From: Dehalococcoidia bacterium
GTDB lineage: Bacteria; Chloroflexota; Dehalococcoidia; SZUA-161; SpSt-899
Assembly (NCBI GenBank): GCA_023271515.1
Contig: JALPXQ010000002.1
Span: forward strand, 1-42,837
Length of the DNA: 42,837 nt
Direction of reading: 5' to 3'
Shown one piece after another: positions 28,484-37,593 of this stretch; within the stretch, counting starts at the first letter, position 1, and each line of letters opens with the position of its first letter. Under the pieces are notes generated by a model, which searched no databases, was not told the DNA's origin, and saw only the letters and a list, made by a program, of their open reading frames with translations. Position numbers and translations under genes: made by a program.

Positions 28484-28578
28484 CCACAGAGCACACCGAG
28501 ATCACAGGGTTTATAGCGTGTAGCGCATAGCGGGTAGAGGATAGGGAGGCTACACCCTACCTGCTACCCCCTACACGC
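28484..28578. repeat. Period-9 segment followed by palindromic period-7 array
   Basis: CCACAGAGC|ACACCGAGA|TCACAGGGT (28484-28510); GCGTGTA|GCGCATA|GCGGGTA|GAGGATA|GGGAGGC|TACACCC|TACCTGC|TACCCCC|TACACGC (28516-28578). Confidence 0.92.
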
Positions 28579-28887
28579 TTATATCTGATGTATCCCCTGG
28601 ATTTCCAACTTGCTTCGGCCAAGTATTCCCTCAACCTTCAGCTCGTCGGCCCGCTCGAACCGAATACAGATGCCACAGTCCGAACTCAGATGCCGCGGCA
28701 CGGGAATCATCTTCAAAGGCACGCCTTCCGCCTTCAGCAGCTTCTCGGCGCGGAGCGCCCCGCTTATCGAGTGAAAGAGTACCACGCAGCGGCTCCCATA
28801 CTTATTGTTTTCTCTGTCCTTAGAGGCCAATGCCCTTACCCATACTGGCAATATTGCAGACTGCCCTGAGGACGATGTCTGCCTCAT
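28579..28887 (-). CDS. DUF3343-family small protein
   Basis: CVVLFHSISGALRAEKLLKAEGVPLKMIPVPRHLSSDCGICIRF; true start uncertain. Confidence 0.82.
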   Translation of the reverse strand: MRQTSSSGQSAILPVWVRALASKDRENNKYGSRCVVLFHSISGALRAEKLLKAEGVPLKMIPVPRHLSSDCGICIRFERADELKVEGILGRSKLEIQGIHQI

Positions 28888-29983
28888 CCTCGGTAGTGAA
28901 GTAACCGGGACTCACCCGAACTGTTCCCCCGGGGAATGTCCCCAATGTCTTGTGTGCTATGGGTGCGCATTGCAGCCCCGGCCGACACAGAATATCATAC
29001 TCCTCCTCGAGCCGCATTGCCACCTCTGAAGAGGCTATCCCGGCGATATTGAAGGAAAGCACTGCCACCTGTTCTCGTGCATCGCCGCTACCGTAGAGGG
29101 TGACCCCGGGAATCGCTCCAAGCCCCTCGATAAGGAGATACATCACCTTCTCCTCCTTTTCTCGTAGAGCATCTACGCCCTGGGATAAGACGAACTGCAC
29201 CCCCGCCCCCAACCCTGCCAATCCCACCGTGTTAGGCGTACCGCTTTCGTACTTATCGGGCAGGAAATCGGGCTGGTGCTCCGAATCCGACCGGCTGCCG
29301 GTGCCACCATGCATCAAGGGCTCAACTACATCCTCCACACCCTGGCGAATGTAGAGCCCGCCAGTTCCCTGCGGGCCAAAGAGGGATTTGTGCCCGGTGA
29401 ACGCCAGGAGATCGACCTTCATAAAGGATACGTCCAGAGGATAGGCGCCGGCGCTTTGAGCGGCATCGACGCAGAAGAGCACCCCATGCCGGCGGGCAAT
29501 TGCACCTACTTCGATCACCGGAAGTAGGGTCCCCACCACATTGGAGGCATGATTCAGGACAATGAGCCGCGTGTTTGGCTTGATCGCCTTTTCAATTCCG
29601 CCAGGATCGAGAAAACCCTCCTTTGAGCAACTGACCACGGTTAGCTCAACCCCCCTCTCCTGCAGGGCGCGAAGGGGGCGCATCACCGAGTTATGCTCCA
29701 TGCTGCTGGTGATAGCGTGATCGCCCGGGCGTAAGACCCCGTTTATCGCGACATTTAGTGCCTCGGTGGCGTTGCTGGTAAAGATAATGCGCAGCGGGTC
29801 ATCGATATTAAAGAGCCGGGCCAACGACTCCCTGGTCTCATAAACGACGCGCCCAGCCTCGATGGAAAGCCGGTGCCCGGAGCGGCCCGGACTGGCGCCC
29901 ACCTGACGCATGAAGTTATTCATCGCCTGATAGACCACCTCCGGCTTGGGCCAGGAGGTAGCAGCGTTATCGAGGTAGATCAT
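28820..29983 (-). CDS. Class V aminotransferase / cysteine desulfurase family protein
   Basis: MIYLDNAATSWPKP; NHASNVVGTLLPV; DAAQSAG; FTGHKSLFGPQGTGGLYI. Confidence 0.92.
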   Translation of the reverse strand: MIYLDNAATSWPKPEVVYQAMNNFMRQVGASPGRSGHRLSIEAGRVVYETRESLARLFNIDDPLRIIFTSNATEALNVAINGVLRPGDHAITSSMEHNSVMRPLRALQERGVELTVVSCSKEGFLDPGGIEKAIKPNTRLIVLNHASNVVGTLLPVIEVGAIARRHGVLFCVDAAQSAGAYPLDVSFMKVDLLAFTGHKSLFGPQGTGGLYIRQGVEDVVEPLMHGGTGSRSDSEHQPDFLPDKYESGTPNTVGLAGLGAGVQFVLSQGVDALREKEEKVMYLLIEGLGAIPGVTLYGSGDAREQVAVLSFNIAGIASSEVAMRLEEEYDILCRPGLQCAPIAHKTLGTFPGGTVRVSPGYFTTEDEADIVLRAVCNIASMGKGIGL

Positions 29984-30019
29984 AGAGCACCTCCGCCCCC
30001 GCATACCAAGAACTTCAGC

Positions 30020-30238
30020 CTACTTGCCCGCAGGGGCCAACTGGAGCCTATACCCATCGAGAACCTGTTCTACCTTAACCGAATATCCCCTGCTTCGGGC
30101 GAGGCGAGATACATTTTCCCTGGCAACCTCGCTATCCACGAGTACGATAACCGGCTTACCTGGATGCCCATCAAGGGCCTGAGTGGTTTTCACCACCGGT
30201 ATGGGGCAGGAGAAGCCTCGCGCATCAACTTCAATCAT
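30020..30238 (-). CDS. TusA/YedF-like sulfurtransferase
   Basis: MIEVDARGFSCPIPVVKTTQAL with CPxP motif. Confidence 0.9.
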   Translation of the reverse strand: MIEVDARGFSCPIPVVKTTQALDGHPGKPVIVLVDSEVARENVSRLARSRGYSVKVEQVLDGYRLQLAPAGK

Positions 30239-30252
30239 CTCTTTGCTCCTTA

Positions 30253-31305
30253 TCATGTCCTGTCGCGCATAAGAAAGCCCACGCTTGCAGCGAAAACCAG
30301 CCCCACGATGACCGCTACCTGTCCAAAGTCTGTTGGACCATCTGGGGTTGAGGCCAACAGGAAATTGTGGGCAAAGGCAGCCCCCGCGAAGAACCCAAGA
30401 ACAGTTATCCCGGCGTCGGTATCGCCCTCCCCGGAGAGGATCGTTTGCCGCAATGGACAGCCGCCGAGAAGGACCGAACCCAATCCAACCAGGACCATGC
30501 CGAGAAAATTCCACAGATGATTGGTGTGAGCCACCGGCTGGCCCTCAAATCCCCAGCTCACATGCCCCAGGATCAGATTTAGGAGAAGTGCCCCGACGAA
30601 GAAGCCTGCTATCCCACCGAACAGGTGAGTATTCTTAATAAGAAAAAGGTCGCGCCAACCACCGACCATACACATCCGTGTTCGTTGCACCAGGATGCCC
30701 CCCCCAAGTCCGGCAAGTAGCGCTATCCAAAGTGCGACATGCGTCGCCCCCGGCCCCTTCTCGCTCTCAAAGATGAATCCCGGCGGGAAGATAGCCAGGA
30801 GTAGCAGTGCGAGCATTGCCACGGGCATGATCCATCCATTTGCCCTTTTCGTCGCGGATGACCGGCCGAGGTTAAAGCCTTGCTTGAGAAACAAGATGCC
30901 GATAACTGCCCCCAGAATGAGGCCGGCTACGGCAGTGATGCCGTTGAGGTCTCCCCCGGCGAGGCGAAGAAGTGCCCGTATGGGACAGCCGAGAAAGACC
31001 AGTGCCCCGATCATGACAAAAGCTCCCAGGAAGAAACGCACCATCGGCGAGGAACCACCCCGGGCGCGAAACTCTCTAAATCCATAAGCGGAGATGAATG
31101 CCCCCAGCACAAAGCCGATTATCTCCGGACGAATATACTGCACCACACCGACACGATGCAAGCCAAGCGCCCCGGCAATATCTCGATAGAAACAGGCAAC
31201 ACAGATGCCCATGTTCCCCGGATTGCCCCACTCGACAAGCAGTGATCCCAGCGCCCCAAAGATGAGGCCGGCGAGGATGATCATTATTCTCGACGATATA
31301 GCCAT
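30253..31305 (-). CDS. yedE: YedE-family putative selenium transporter
   Basis: Polytopic; LGCPIRALLRLAGGDLNG and LGGCPLRQTILSGEGDTDAG. Confidence 0.88.
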   Translation of the reverse strand: MAISSRIMIILAGLIFGALGSLLVEWGNPGNMGICVACFYRDIAGALGLHRVGVVQYIRPEIIGFVLGAFISAYGFREFRARGGSSPMVRFFLGAFVMIGALVFLGCPIRALLRLAGGDLNGITAVAGLILGAVIGILFLKQGFNLGRSSATKRANGWIMPVAMLALLLLAIFPPGFIFESEKGPGATHVALWIALLAGLGGGILVQRTRMCMVGGWRDLFLIKNTHLFGGIAGFFVGALLLNLILGHVSWGFEGQPVAHTNHLWNFLGMVLVGLGSVLLGGCPLRQTILSGEGDTDAGITVLGFFAGAAFAHNFLLASTPDGPTDFGQVAVIVGLVFAASVGFLMRDRT

Positions 31306-31439
31306 GATAAGCCTCCTGTGTCAGATAGTATATCATAGAGGAAATCAATGTGTCAAATAGCAATAATGGATAGTTGCGGCCTTGCCGATAGAACTGTCCT
31401 ATATCGATATACTCTTCTATAAACTACATTATGTCCAGT

Positions 31440-31935
31440 TGTCACCTGATTATCCCTCACCCCCGTATTCGAGAGCGGGCAATGGAGCATGAGATAACAG
31501 CCGTGCCGGCGATGCTGCCAGGGTAACCGGTGAGTATAGTAGCATCGAGACGCCCAATATCCACCCCCAGCTCCAGCGCCGTCGTGGCCACCGCCCCCAG
31601 GAGTTTTCCTTTGAAGAGTTCTCGTTCGATCATACATGTAGATCAGCTCCACCAGCTTGCGGGTTCGGGCAAAGGCGAGACTACGCATGACTTGAGCCGT
31701 AGCGAGCGTAGATGCGCCAGAGACGGCGGACTACGTTAGCTACATGCGCAGCGGCCTGATGGCTGTATAGAGGAAATAGATGACTCGCCTCCAGCGCAGT
31801 CTGAAGGGCGGGTTGCAAGGGCTTTTCTAATTGCTGATGCCGGGCTTCGCGGGGCGGAATATATTCCCGATGGACGATCTGATCGTGATAGAAGGGGAGC
31901 TTCCTGAGGTGATCGAGAAAGGCTGGAGTATCCAT
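31440..31935 (-). pseudogene. YprA-like DEAD/DEAH helicase, ordered fragments
   Basis: MDTPAFLDHLRKLPFYHDQIVHREYIPPREAR...LYSHQAAA | RRLWRIYARYGSS | [19 protein letters not shown] | [42 protein letters not shown] in changing frames. Confidence 0.8.
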
Positions 31936-31954
31936 CCCTATGGGCCTGACCCCA

Positions 31955-32248
31955 CTAAAAGGCGTGCAGAATCTCAATCCGGTAATCCAGAATCTCGGCA
32001 TCCCCTCTGATGTACCCAATGAAATCCATCACCTTCGAGAGGAGTTCATTGGCATGGCGACCATCATTGCTCACGCACGCCACACCCAATGTGGCCAGTT
32101 GCCAGAGATCGTGATTCTCGACCTCGGCAATGGCGACATTGAACTTGTTCTCCACCCGACTGGTAATCGATTTCAGAACCTTACGCTTGCTCTTGAGAGA
32201 GCCATTTTCGGGCAGACGAAGCCTTACCCATAATGCTCCAATGCTCAT
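31955..32248 (-). CDS. DUF503 family protein
   Basis: LRLPENGSLKSKRKVLKSITSRVENKFNVAIAEVENHDLWQLATLGVACVSND. Confidence 0.9.
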   Translation of the reverse strand: MSIGALWVRLRLPENGSLKSKRKVLKSITSRVENKFNVAIAEVENHDLWQLATLGVACVSNDGRHANELLSKVMDFIGYIRGDAEILDYRIEILHAF

Positions 32249-32295
32249 CGTTTCAGCAGCTATTCTGTCTTTGATTCCCAGAACGATTCTGAACT

Positions 32296-32589
32296 CTAGC
32301 GCTGGTCTTTTAGATTGCCAAAGCAGTCACTGCAGTAGACCGGGCGGTCACCTCGAGGTTGAAAAGGTACCTCACACTCAGATCCACAAGCGGCGCACAC
32401 CGCTTTATGCATCTCGCGTGGCCCTTGATAACCGAAGCGCCCTCCTCGCCTTCTGTCGCGCCGGCAGTCTGGACAGCGGCCGGGTTCGTTGAGCAGGCCG
32501 CGTGATTCGTAGAACTCCTGCTCCCCGGCTGTGAAAGTAAACTGCTGGCCGCAATCGCGACAAACCAAGGTCTTGTCCGCAAATGCCAT
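32296..32589 (-). CDS. Zinc-ribbon domain protein
   Basis: MAFADKTLVCRDCGQQFTFTAGEQEFY...PGRCPDCRR...CAACGSECEVPFQPRGDRPVYCSDCF. Confidence 0.9.
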   Translation of the reverse strand: MAFADKTLVCRDCGQQFTFTAGEQEFYESRGLLNEPGRCPDCRRDRRRGGRFGYQGPREMHKAVCAACGSECEVPFQPRGDRPVYCSDCFGNLKDQR

Positions 32590-32658
32590 TGATCGACCCT
32601 CCAATTGTACTTACGGCTCCATTCTACATCATTGTCAGTTGGAATGCAAGAATCCGAT

Positions 32659-34008
32659 TTAAATCATCTAAAATGTAACCAAAAGGTTCTTTGTTAAATC
32701 ATATAAAAAGTAACCGAAATTAGTTAGAATGTAGCCTGGTTATTACTTTGAAGGAGGTGAGACCAGGCTACATGGAAAGGATGGATATGCACTCAAGAAA
32801 TGAGTATCTCAAGGTATTAAGGGAGAAGTATCTCAAAGCCAGAACCAAGAGGGAGAAGTCGCAGATTCTGGATGAATACTGTGGCAATACCGGTCAGGCA
32901 AGGAAGTATGTCATCAGGAAGATACAGCCCGGGGTAGACCTGGGGCTGAAGCAGAGGAAGAAAAGGAAGGAGACTTACGACAGCCAAGTTAAGGCAGCTC
33001 TAGCCAAGGTATGGGAAATCTTCGATCATCCCTGTGGTCAGAGGCTTAAGCCCCTTTTGGAAGTAGAAGTAGACAGGTTAAGTGAACTTGGCGAACTCAG
33101 GGTATCTGGTGAAGTTGCTTCAAAACTGAAAAGGATGAGGCTACCATTGATAGAAAGCTAAAGCACCAAGGCATTGCACCTTTTGAAGTCAAAAGGTGGT
33201 CCCAAGCCAGGTTCGCTACTCAAGCAGAAGATACCAATAAGGCTTACCGAGTGGGATACCTCAAAGGTTGGCTATATAGAAGGTATGGTTGTCCATTGTG
33301 GCGCTTCTACCTCAGGTGAGTATATCAATACCCTGAACACCACTGAGATTTCCTCCGGTTGGTGGGAGGCAATAATGGGAAGGTCTCAGGAACATAGCTT
33401 CTGGGCGTTGAAGGAGATAAGGAAAAGAACCCCCTTTGAGTGGAGAGGGATAGACTCAGATAATGGTCAAGAGTTTGTCAATCAAATTCTGTATAAATAT
33501 TGCCAGAGGGAGAAGCTAGAGTTTACCAGGTCGCGGCCAAACCGGAAGAATGACAATACCTACATTGAGCAGAAAAAGCCCACGTGAGGAAACTATTGGG
33601 ATACCTGAGATATGACACTCTCGGGGAAGTGGTTATTAATGACCTTTATCGTAACGAGCTGAGACTATATAAGAACTTCTTTCAACCGGTGATGAAGCTA
33701 GTCAGCAAGGAAAGGATTGGAGGCAGCCTAAAGAGGAAATATGATACCCCTAAGACACCGTACCAGAGATTGATGGACTCGGGGCAGATATCAGAGCAAA
33801 CCAGAAAGCAACTTAAGACGGTCTACCTCAGCTTAAACCCGGCTCAACTAAAGCGGAGCATCGATGCCAAATTAGACGAGCTCTACAGGACATATGAAGA
33901 GAAAAGGAAATCTCAGCAGGTTAACCCGATGAGGAAAGTGGTACCTCTACGGTTACATCTTTTATGATACAACAACCTAAAGTTGGGTTACCTACTTAAA
34001 TGATTTGA
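32659..34008 (+). mobile_element. Insertion sequence with rve/DDE transposase split over three ORFs
   Basis: Transposase pieces at 32748-33161, 33174-33587 and 33584-33967 (GIDSDNGQEFVNQ); ends TTAAATCATCTAAAATGTAACC and GGGTTACCTACTTAAATGATTTGA plus subterminal copies. Confidence 0.85.
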
Positions 34009-34018
34009 CACGGAATCT

Positions 34019-34047
34019 TTGCAAAATGGATGCTGGTGGTCTATAAT
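34019..34047 (+). promoter_or_regulatory. Promoter of tRNA-Ser
   Basis: TTGCAA-17 nt-TATAAT. Confidence 0.65.
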
Positions 34048-34070
34048 AAGTTTTAGGTTTTAGGTGTAAG

Positions 34071-34162
34071 GGAGGGATCGCATAGTGGTCTAGTGCGGCC
34101 GCCTGCTAAGCGGTTACCCTGAGAGATCGGGGTCGTGGGTTCGAATCCCACTCCCTCCGCCA
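34071..34162 (+). tRNA. tRNA-Ser(GCT), CCA encoded
   Basis: GGAGGGA/TCCCTCC acceptor, anticodon loop CTGCTAA, long variable arm, GTGGGTTCGAATCCCAC, GCCA end. Confidence 0.93.
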
Positions 34163-34171
34163 GATGCCTCA

Positions 34172-35551
34172 TCACCGACCTCGCCGGGAGCGAGGGGCAC
34201 GCTTATCCTGCCCTCGATAATCCGGAGCGCCAATCGGAACCACGTTGCTTATTCGGGGATCCATAAGGCGCGACCTCAAACGAGCATCGAGGCTTTCCAA
34301 TGCGGGATTGGTCACCGTGATCACGGTAGCAAGTCGGGCATTGTATCTGTAATTGAGAATCTGATAGAGCTTCTCCCGGGCCCAGGCAGTCGCTGTTTCC
34401 ATCCCCAGATCATCGAAGATCAATAGCGGGCTGTTCTTGATCTCCTCGATCCGTATCTCATGTCCCCGCCGGTCGTCAGTCCCAAAGGTGGGACGCAGAT
34501 GATCGAGCAATTCCGGAACGCTGGCGAAAAAGGCCGGGCGCTGGGAGGTGATCTGCTGGTTGGCGATGGCTGCCGCCAGGTGAGTCTTACCGGAGCCAGG
34601 CGGCCCCACCAGTACCAGCCAGTTCTCAGGCGATTCCGCAAACTGCCGAGCGGCCTCCAGGGCCATTTTGAGGCTCTCTCTCTGCTCCCTATCGGCATTC
34701 ATCCCCTGAATATCGAAGGTCTTGAAGCTCATAGTGCAGATTGTGTCCCTGCTCAATCCGCCGATATGATTGAAAAGTGGGGGGCCTTCTTTCCTCAGCT
34801 CCAATTGCCGGGACAGCCCCGGAGTTTTTAGTCGGGTTTGCAGCCGTTGGTCAAGGTCACTCAGAGTTATTGTAGTGACCACAGTGGGCAGTTGAGCATT
34901 GAAGCGGTGATTCAGCACCTGGAAGAGCTTCTCCTCAGCCCAGGGTGTGCTGCTGTGGGTTCCCAGGTCGTCGAGGATGAGCATTGGGGTATTCTTCACC
35001 CGTTCGAAGAGATCGTCATAGCTCACGTCGCTGGTGGGACTGAACGTAGTGCGTAGATGATCGAGAAGATCGGGGACGATGGTCCAGAAGATCGCTATTC
35101 CTTGCCTGAGACAATGATTGGCGATGGCGACGGCCATATGTGTCTTGCCGCAGCCGCTGGGACCGGTGAGCACCAGCCACCCATGCGGATCACCGGCGAA
35201 CGCCTTGGCCTGCTCATAGCAGAATTTGAACTGCTTCTGTTTGTCCGGATCGGCATCCAGCCCCTCTGGCCGCAGATTGTCGAAGGTGAGTCGTGTCAGA
35301 GGCCCCAGGTTGCTGTACCGCTCAAGCCTCTGGACCCGATTGCTGGCGAATTCCCTCAGTCTGCACTCGCAGGGGAACGACCTGCCAAAATCGGGGTGCT
35401 CCACCGGGACGTCCAGGACGACCCACCCGTGACCACTGCAAATGGGACACCCCTGGATCTGTGCCGGCTCATTTCCTGGTGAGATGCCGGTACTTCTGGA
35501 TGTACTCTTTCGGACTAATGTCCTTTTCAGGACTTTCCCTAGTTGTTCCAT
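34172..35551 (-). CDS. DnaC/IstB-like helicase loader with two tandem AAA+ domains
   Basis: CPICSGHGWV...CECR; Walker A GPSGCGKTH and GPPGSGKTH; Walker B MLILDDLG and LLIFDDLG. Confidence 0.9.
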   Translation of the reverse strand: MEQLGKVLKRTLVRKSTSRSTGISPGNEPAQIQGCPICSGHGWVVLDVPVEHPDFGRSFPCECRLREFASNRVQRLERYSNLGPLTRLTFDNLRPEGLDADPDKQKQFKFCYEQAKAFAGDPHGWLVLTGPSGCGKTHMAVAIANHCLRQGIAIFWTIVPDLLDHLRTTFSPTSDVSYDDLFERVKNTPMLILDDLGTHSSTPWAEEKLFQVLNHRFNAQLPTVVTTITLSDLDQRLQTRLKTPGLSRQLELRKEGPPLFNHIGGLSRDTICTMSFKTFDIQGMNADREQRESLKMALEAARQFAESPENWLVLVGPPGSGKTHLAAAIANQQITSQRPAFFASVPELLDHLRPTFGTDDRRGHEIRIEEIKNSPLLIFDDLGMETATAWAREKLYQILNYRYNARLATVITVTNPALESLDARLRSRLMDPRISNVVPIGAPDYRGQDKRAPRSRRGR

Positions 35552-36170
35552 AATCCTTTCCTCGCGAGGCCCACCGCTCCAGGATTCTGCTGATATAACG
35601 CCAGTTGCGCTTGTTGAGCCTGATCGCTTCTCTGAAGGCATCCTCGATCCACGAGGCGGGGTATAATCGCTCCGCCTCCTTCAGGTCCTCAGCGATTAAC
35701 GGGGTTAGAAGTCCGATGTTCTCTTCGTAGAGCGTGAAGATGTTCCGCCTCTCTTCAGTCGCCGCCGGCTCTATTCTGGCCATGCCGCCCAGGCGAATTT
35801 CACCGTTCTCTATCTGGACTATGGCCCGGCGAGACAGTTCGGTATTCAGAAAATACAGCTCTTCGGGTTCACCGTCTCTGTCCATCTTCAGGCAAAGCAA
35901 GGTCCCCCGCCCCACCCCCCTTTCCAGCCCATGCCGCAATTCCTCCTCCGCGGAGAAGCTCGACATCAATGCCTGGTCACCGCGCAATTCGCCATAGGTC
36001 ATGAACCTGGGGTAGCCCTTCTTGCGATAGAGTGCCCAGAAGATATGAAGCGTTACTCTCAGCTCGGATAAATCCTGAATTTCAGGCAGAACCGCACTGA
36101 AGAAGGGGTTGGGGATTGGAGTGAACCCCGTTCTCGTTGGGAATCCTGGAAATCGCTTCGGAGCGTTCAT
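35469..36170 (-). CDS. DnaD-domain replication protein
   Basis: C-terminal NIFTLYEENIGLLTPLIAEDLKEAERLYPASWIEDAFREAIRLNKRNWRYISRILERW. Confidence 0.85.
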   Translation of the reverse strand: MNAPKRFPGFPTRTGFTPIPNPFFSAVLPEIQDLSELRVTLHIFWALYRKKGYPRFMTYGELRGDQALMSSFSAEEELRHGLERGVGRGTLLCLKMDRDGEPEELYFLNTELSRRAIVQIENGEIRLGGMARIEPAATEERRNIFTLYEENIGLLTPLIAEDLKEAERLYPASWIEDAFREAIRLNKRNWRYISRILERWASRGKDYGTTRESPEKDISPKEYIQKYRHLTRK

Positions 36171-37546
36171 AGCAAGATTGGTTTCTCCGCCACCTCCGCC
36201 GCGTTCTCGAACCTGCTTATGCGCTCGTTGAAATGGAGCTTTACCCTTCCGGTAGGGCCATTGCGGTGTTTGGCTATTATGATCTCAGCCTCCCCTTTGG
36301 GATAAGGCTTATCCGGATACTGTCTGGCCCATTGCTCCTCAGTGTGGTAAACATCGTCCCGGTAAATGAACATCACCACATCGGCATCCTGCTCGATCGA
36401 ACCGCTTTCCCTCAGGTCCGAAAGCAGGGGTATGTGGGGGGAACGCTGCTCGACGGCCCGGCTGAGCTGCGAAACTGCCAAAACCGGCACATCAATATCC
36501 CGGGCCAGCTCCTTGATCGTTTGTGAAATATACGTCATCTCCTGCACCCGGTTATCGGTGCGTCTGCCGGAGCGTATCAACTGAATATAGTCCATTATGA
36601 TGAGATCGATGCCGATCTCGTTCTTCAGACGCCGTGCCTTGCTTCGCATATCCAGGTCCCTCAGGAAGGCCGAGTCATCTATATAGATAGGGGCCTCAGT
36701 GAGGATTTCCAGGGCTCTCATAACCCTGTCGCGCTGGCCGTCGGTCAATTGGTCGAGCCGGAGCATTTGAGTATTGACTCCCGATTCAGCGGCGATAAAG
36801 CGGTATCCCAGCTCCAGTCTGGACATCTCCAGGCTGAAGATGGCGACTCTGGCCCCCTGGTTCAGGGCGGCATTCCTGGCGATGTTTACCGCCAGACTGG
36901 TCTTGCCCATACTGGGCCTGGCAGCCAGGACGATCATATCGGATCGGTGCAGCCCTCCCAGCTTCCGGTCCAGCAGGGTGAATCCAGTGTCGATATGCGG
37001 GAGGAAGCCTTCCTCGACGGGATGGGCAGCAAAGCTTGATTCCTCAAAGTAGCGATCGAGGACATCGCGTATATGGACAAATTCCCGCGACGTCTGCCCA
37101 TGTCGCAGTTGAAACAGCAAGCCCTCGGCCCGGTCGAGAGCGCTCTCGGGATCGGGAGGCGCTTCGTAACCGATATTGGCAATCTGCCCTGCAGTGGCGA
37201 TGAGATTTCGCATTATCGAGAGGCGGCGCACTATCCCGGCGTAGTACTCGACGTGAACCGAGGTGGGAACGTTCATTATAAGATTGCTCAAATAGGCAGA
37301 CCCTCCGATGGCCTCCATCCTGTCACGCCGACTCAGTTCATGAGCCACCGTGACCTGGTTGATGGCCTCGTCCCGTTCATAAAGCGAGTAACAAGCCTCG
37401 TAAATCCACTGGTTCTTATCCCGATAAAAGTCAAGGGGACTCAGCAGATTGAGTATCTTGAGAATCGCTTCATGATCGATGAGGAGTGAGCCCAATACGG
37501 CTTCCTCCGCATCGAGATCATGAGGTAGTATTCTGTCATCAGCCAT
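36167..37546 (-). CDS. dnaB: Replicative DNA helicase
   Basis: AEEAVLGSLL; ARPSMGKTSLAVNIARNAA; IIMDYIQLI; DLRESGSIEQDADVVMFIYRD. Confidence 0.96.
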   Translation of the reverse strand: MADDRILPHDLDAEEAVLGSLLIDHEAILKILNLLSPLDFYRDKNQWIYEACYSLYERDEAINQVTVAHELSRRDRMEAIGGSAYLSNLIMNVPTSVHVEYYAGIVRRLSIMRNLIATAGQIANIGYEAPPDPESALDRAEGLLFQLRHGQTSREFVHIRDVLDRYFEESSFAAHPVEEGFLPHIDTGFTLLDRKLGGLHRSDMIVLAARPSMGKTSLAVNIARNAALNQGARVAIFSLEMSRLELGYRFIAAESGVNTQMLRLDQLTDGQRDRVMRALEILTEAPIYIDDSAFLRDLDMRSKARRLKNEIGIDLIIMDYIQLIRSGRRTDNRVQEMTYISQTIKELARDIDVPVLAVSQLSRAVEQRSPHIPLLSDLRESGSIEQDADVVMFIYRDDVYHTEEQWARQYPDKPYPKGEAEIIIAKHRNGPTGRVKLHFNERISRFENAAEVAEKPILL

Positions 37547-37593
37547 GACTGTTCTAGGGGGTTTCAGGGGGAGAATCCCCCTGATGGTGCTGA

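Noticed and set aside
32748-33967. Three separate hypothetical genes
   Set aside because: Consecutive frames of one transposase broken by frameshifts.
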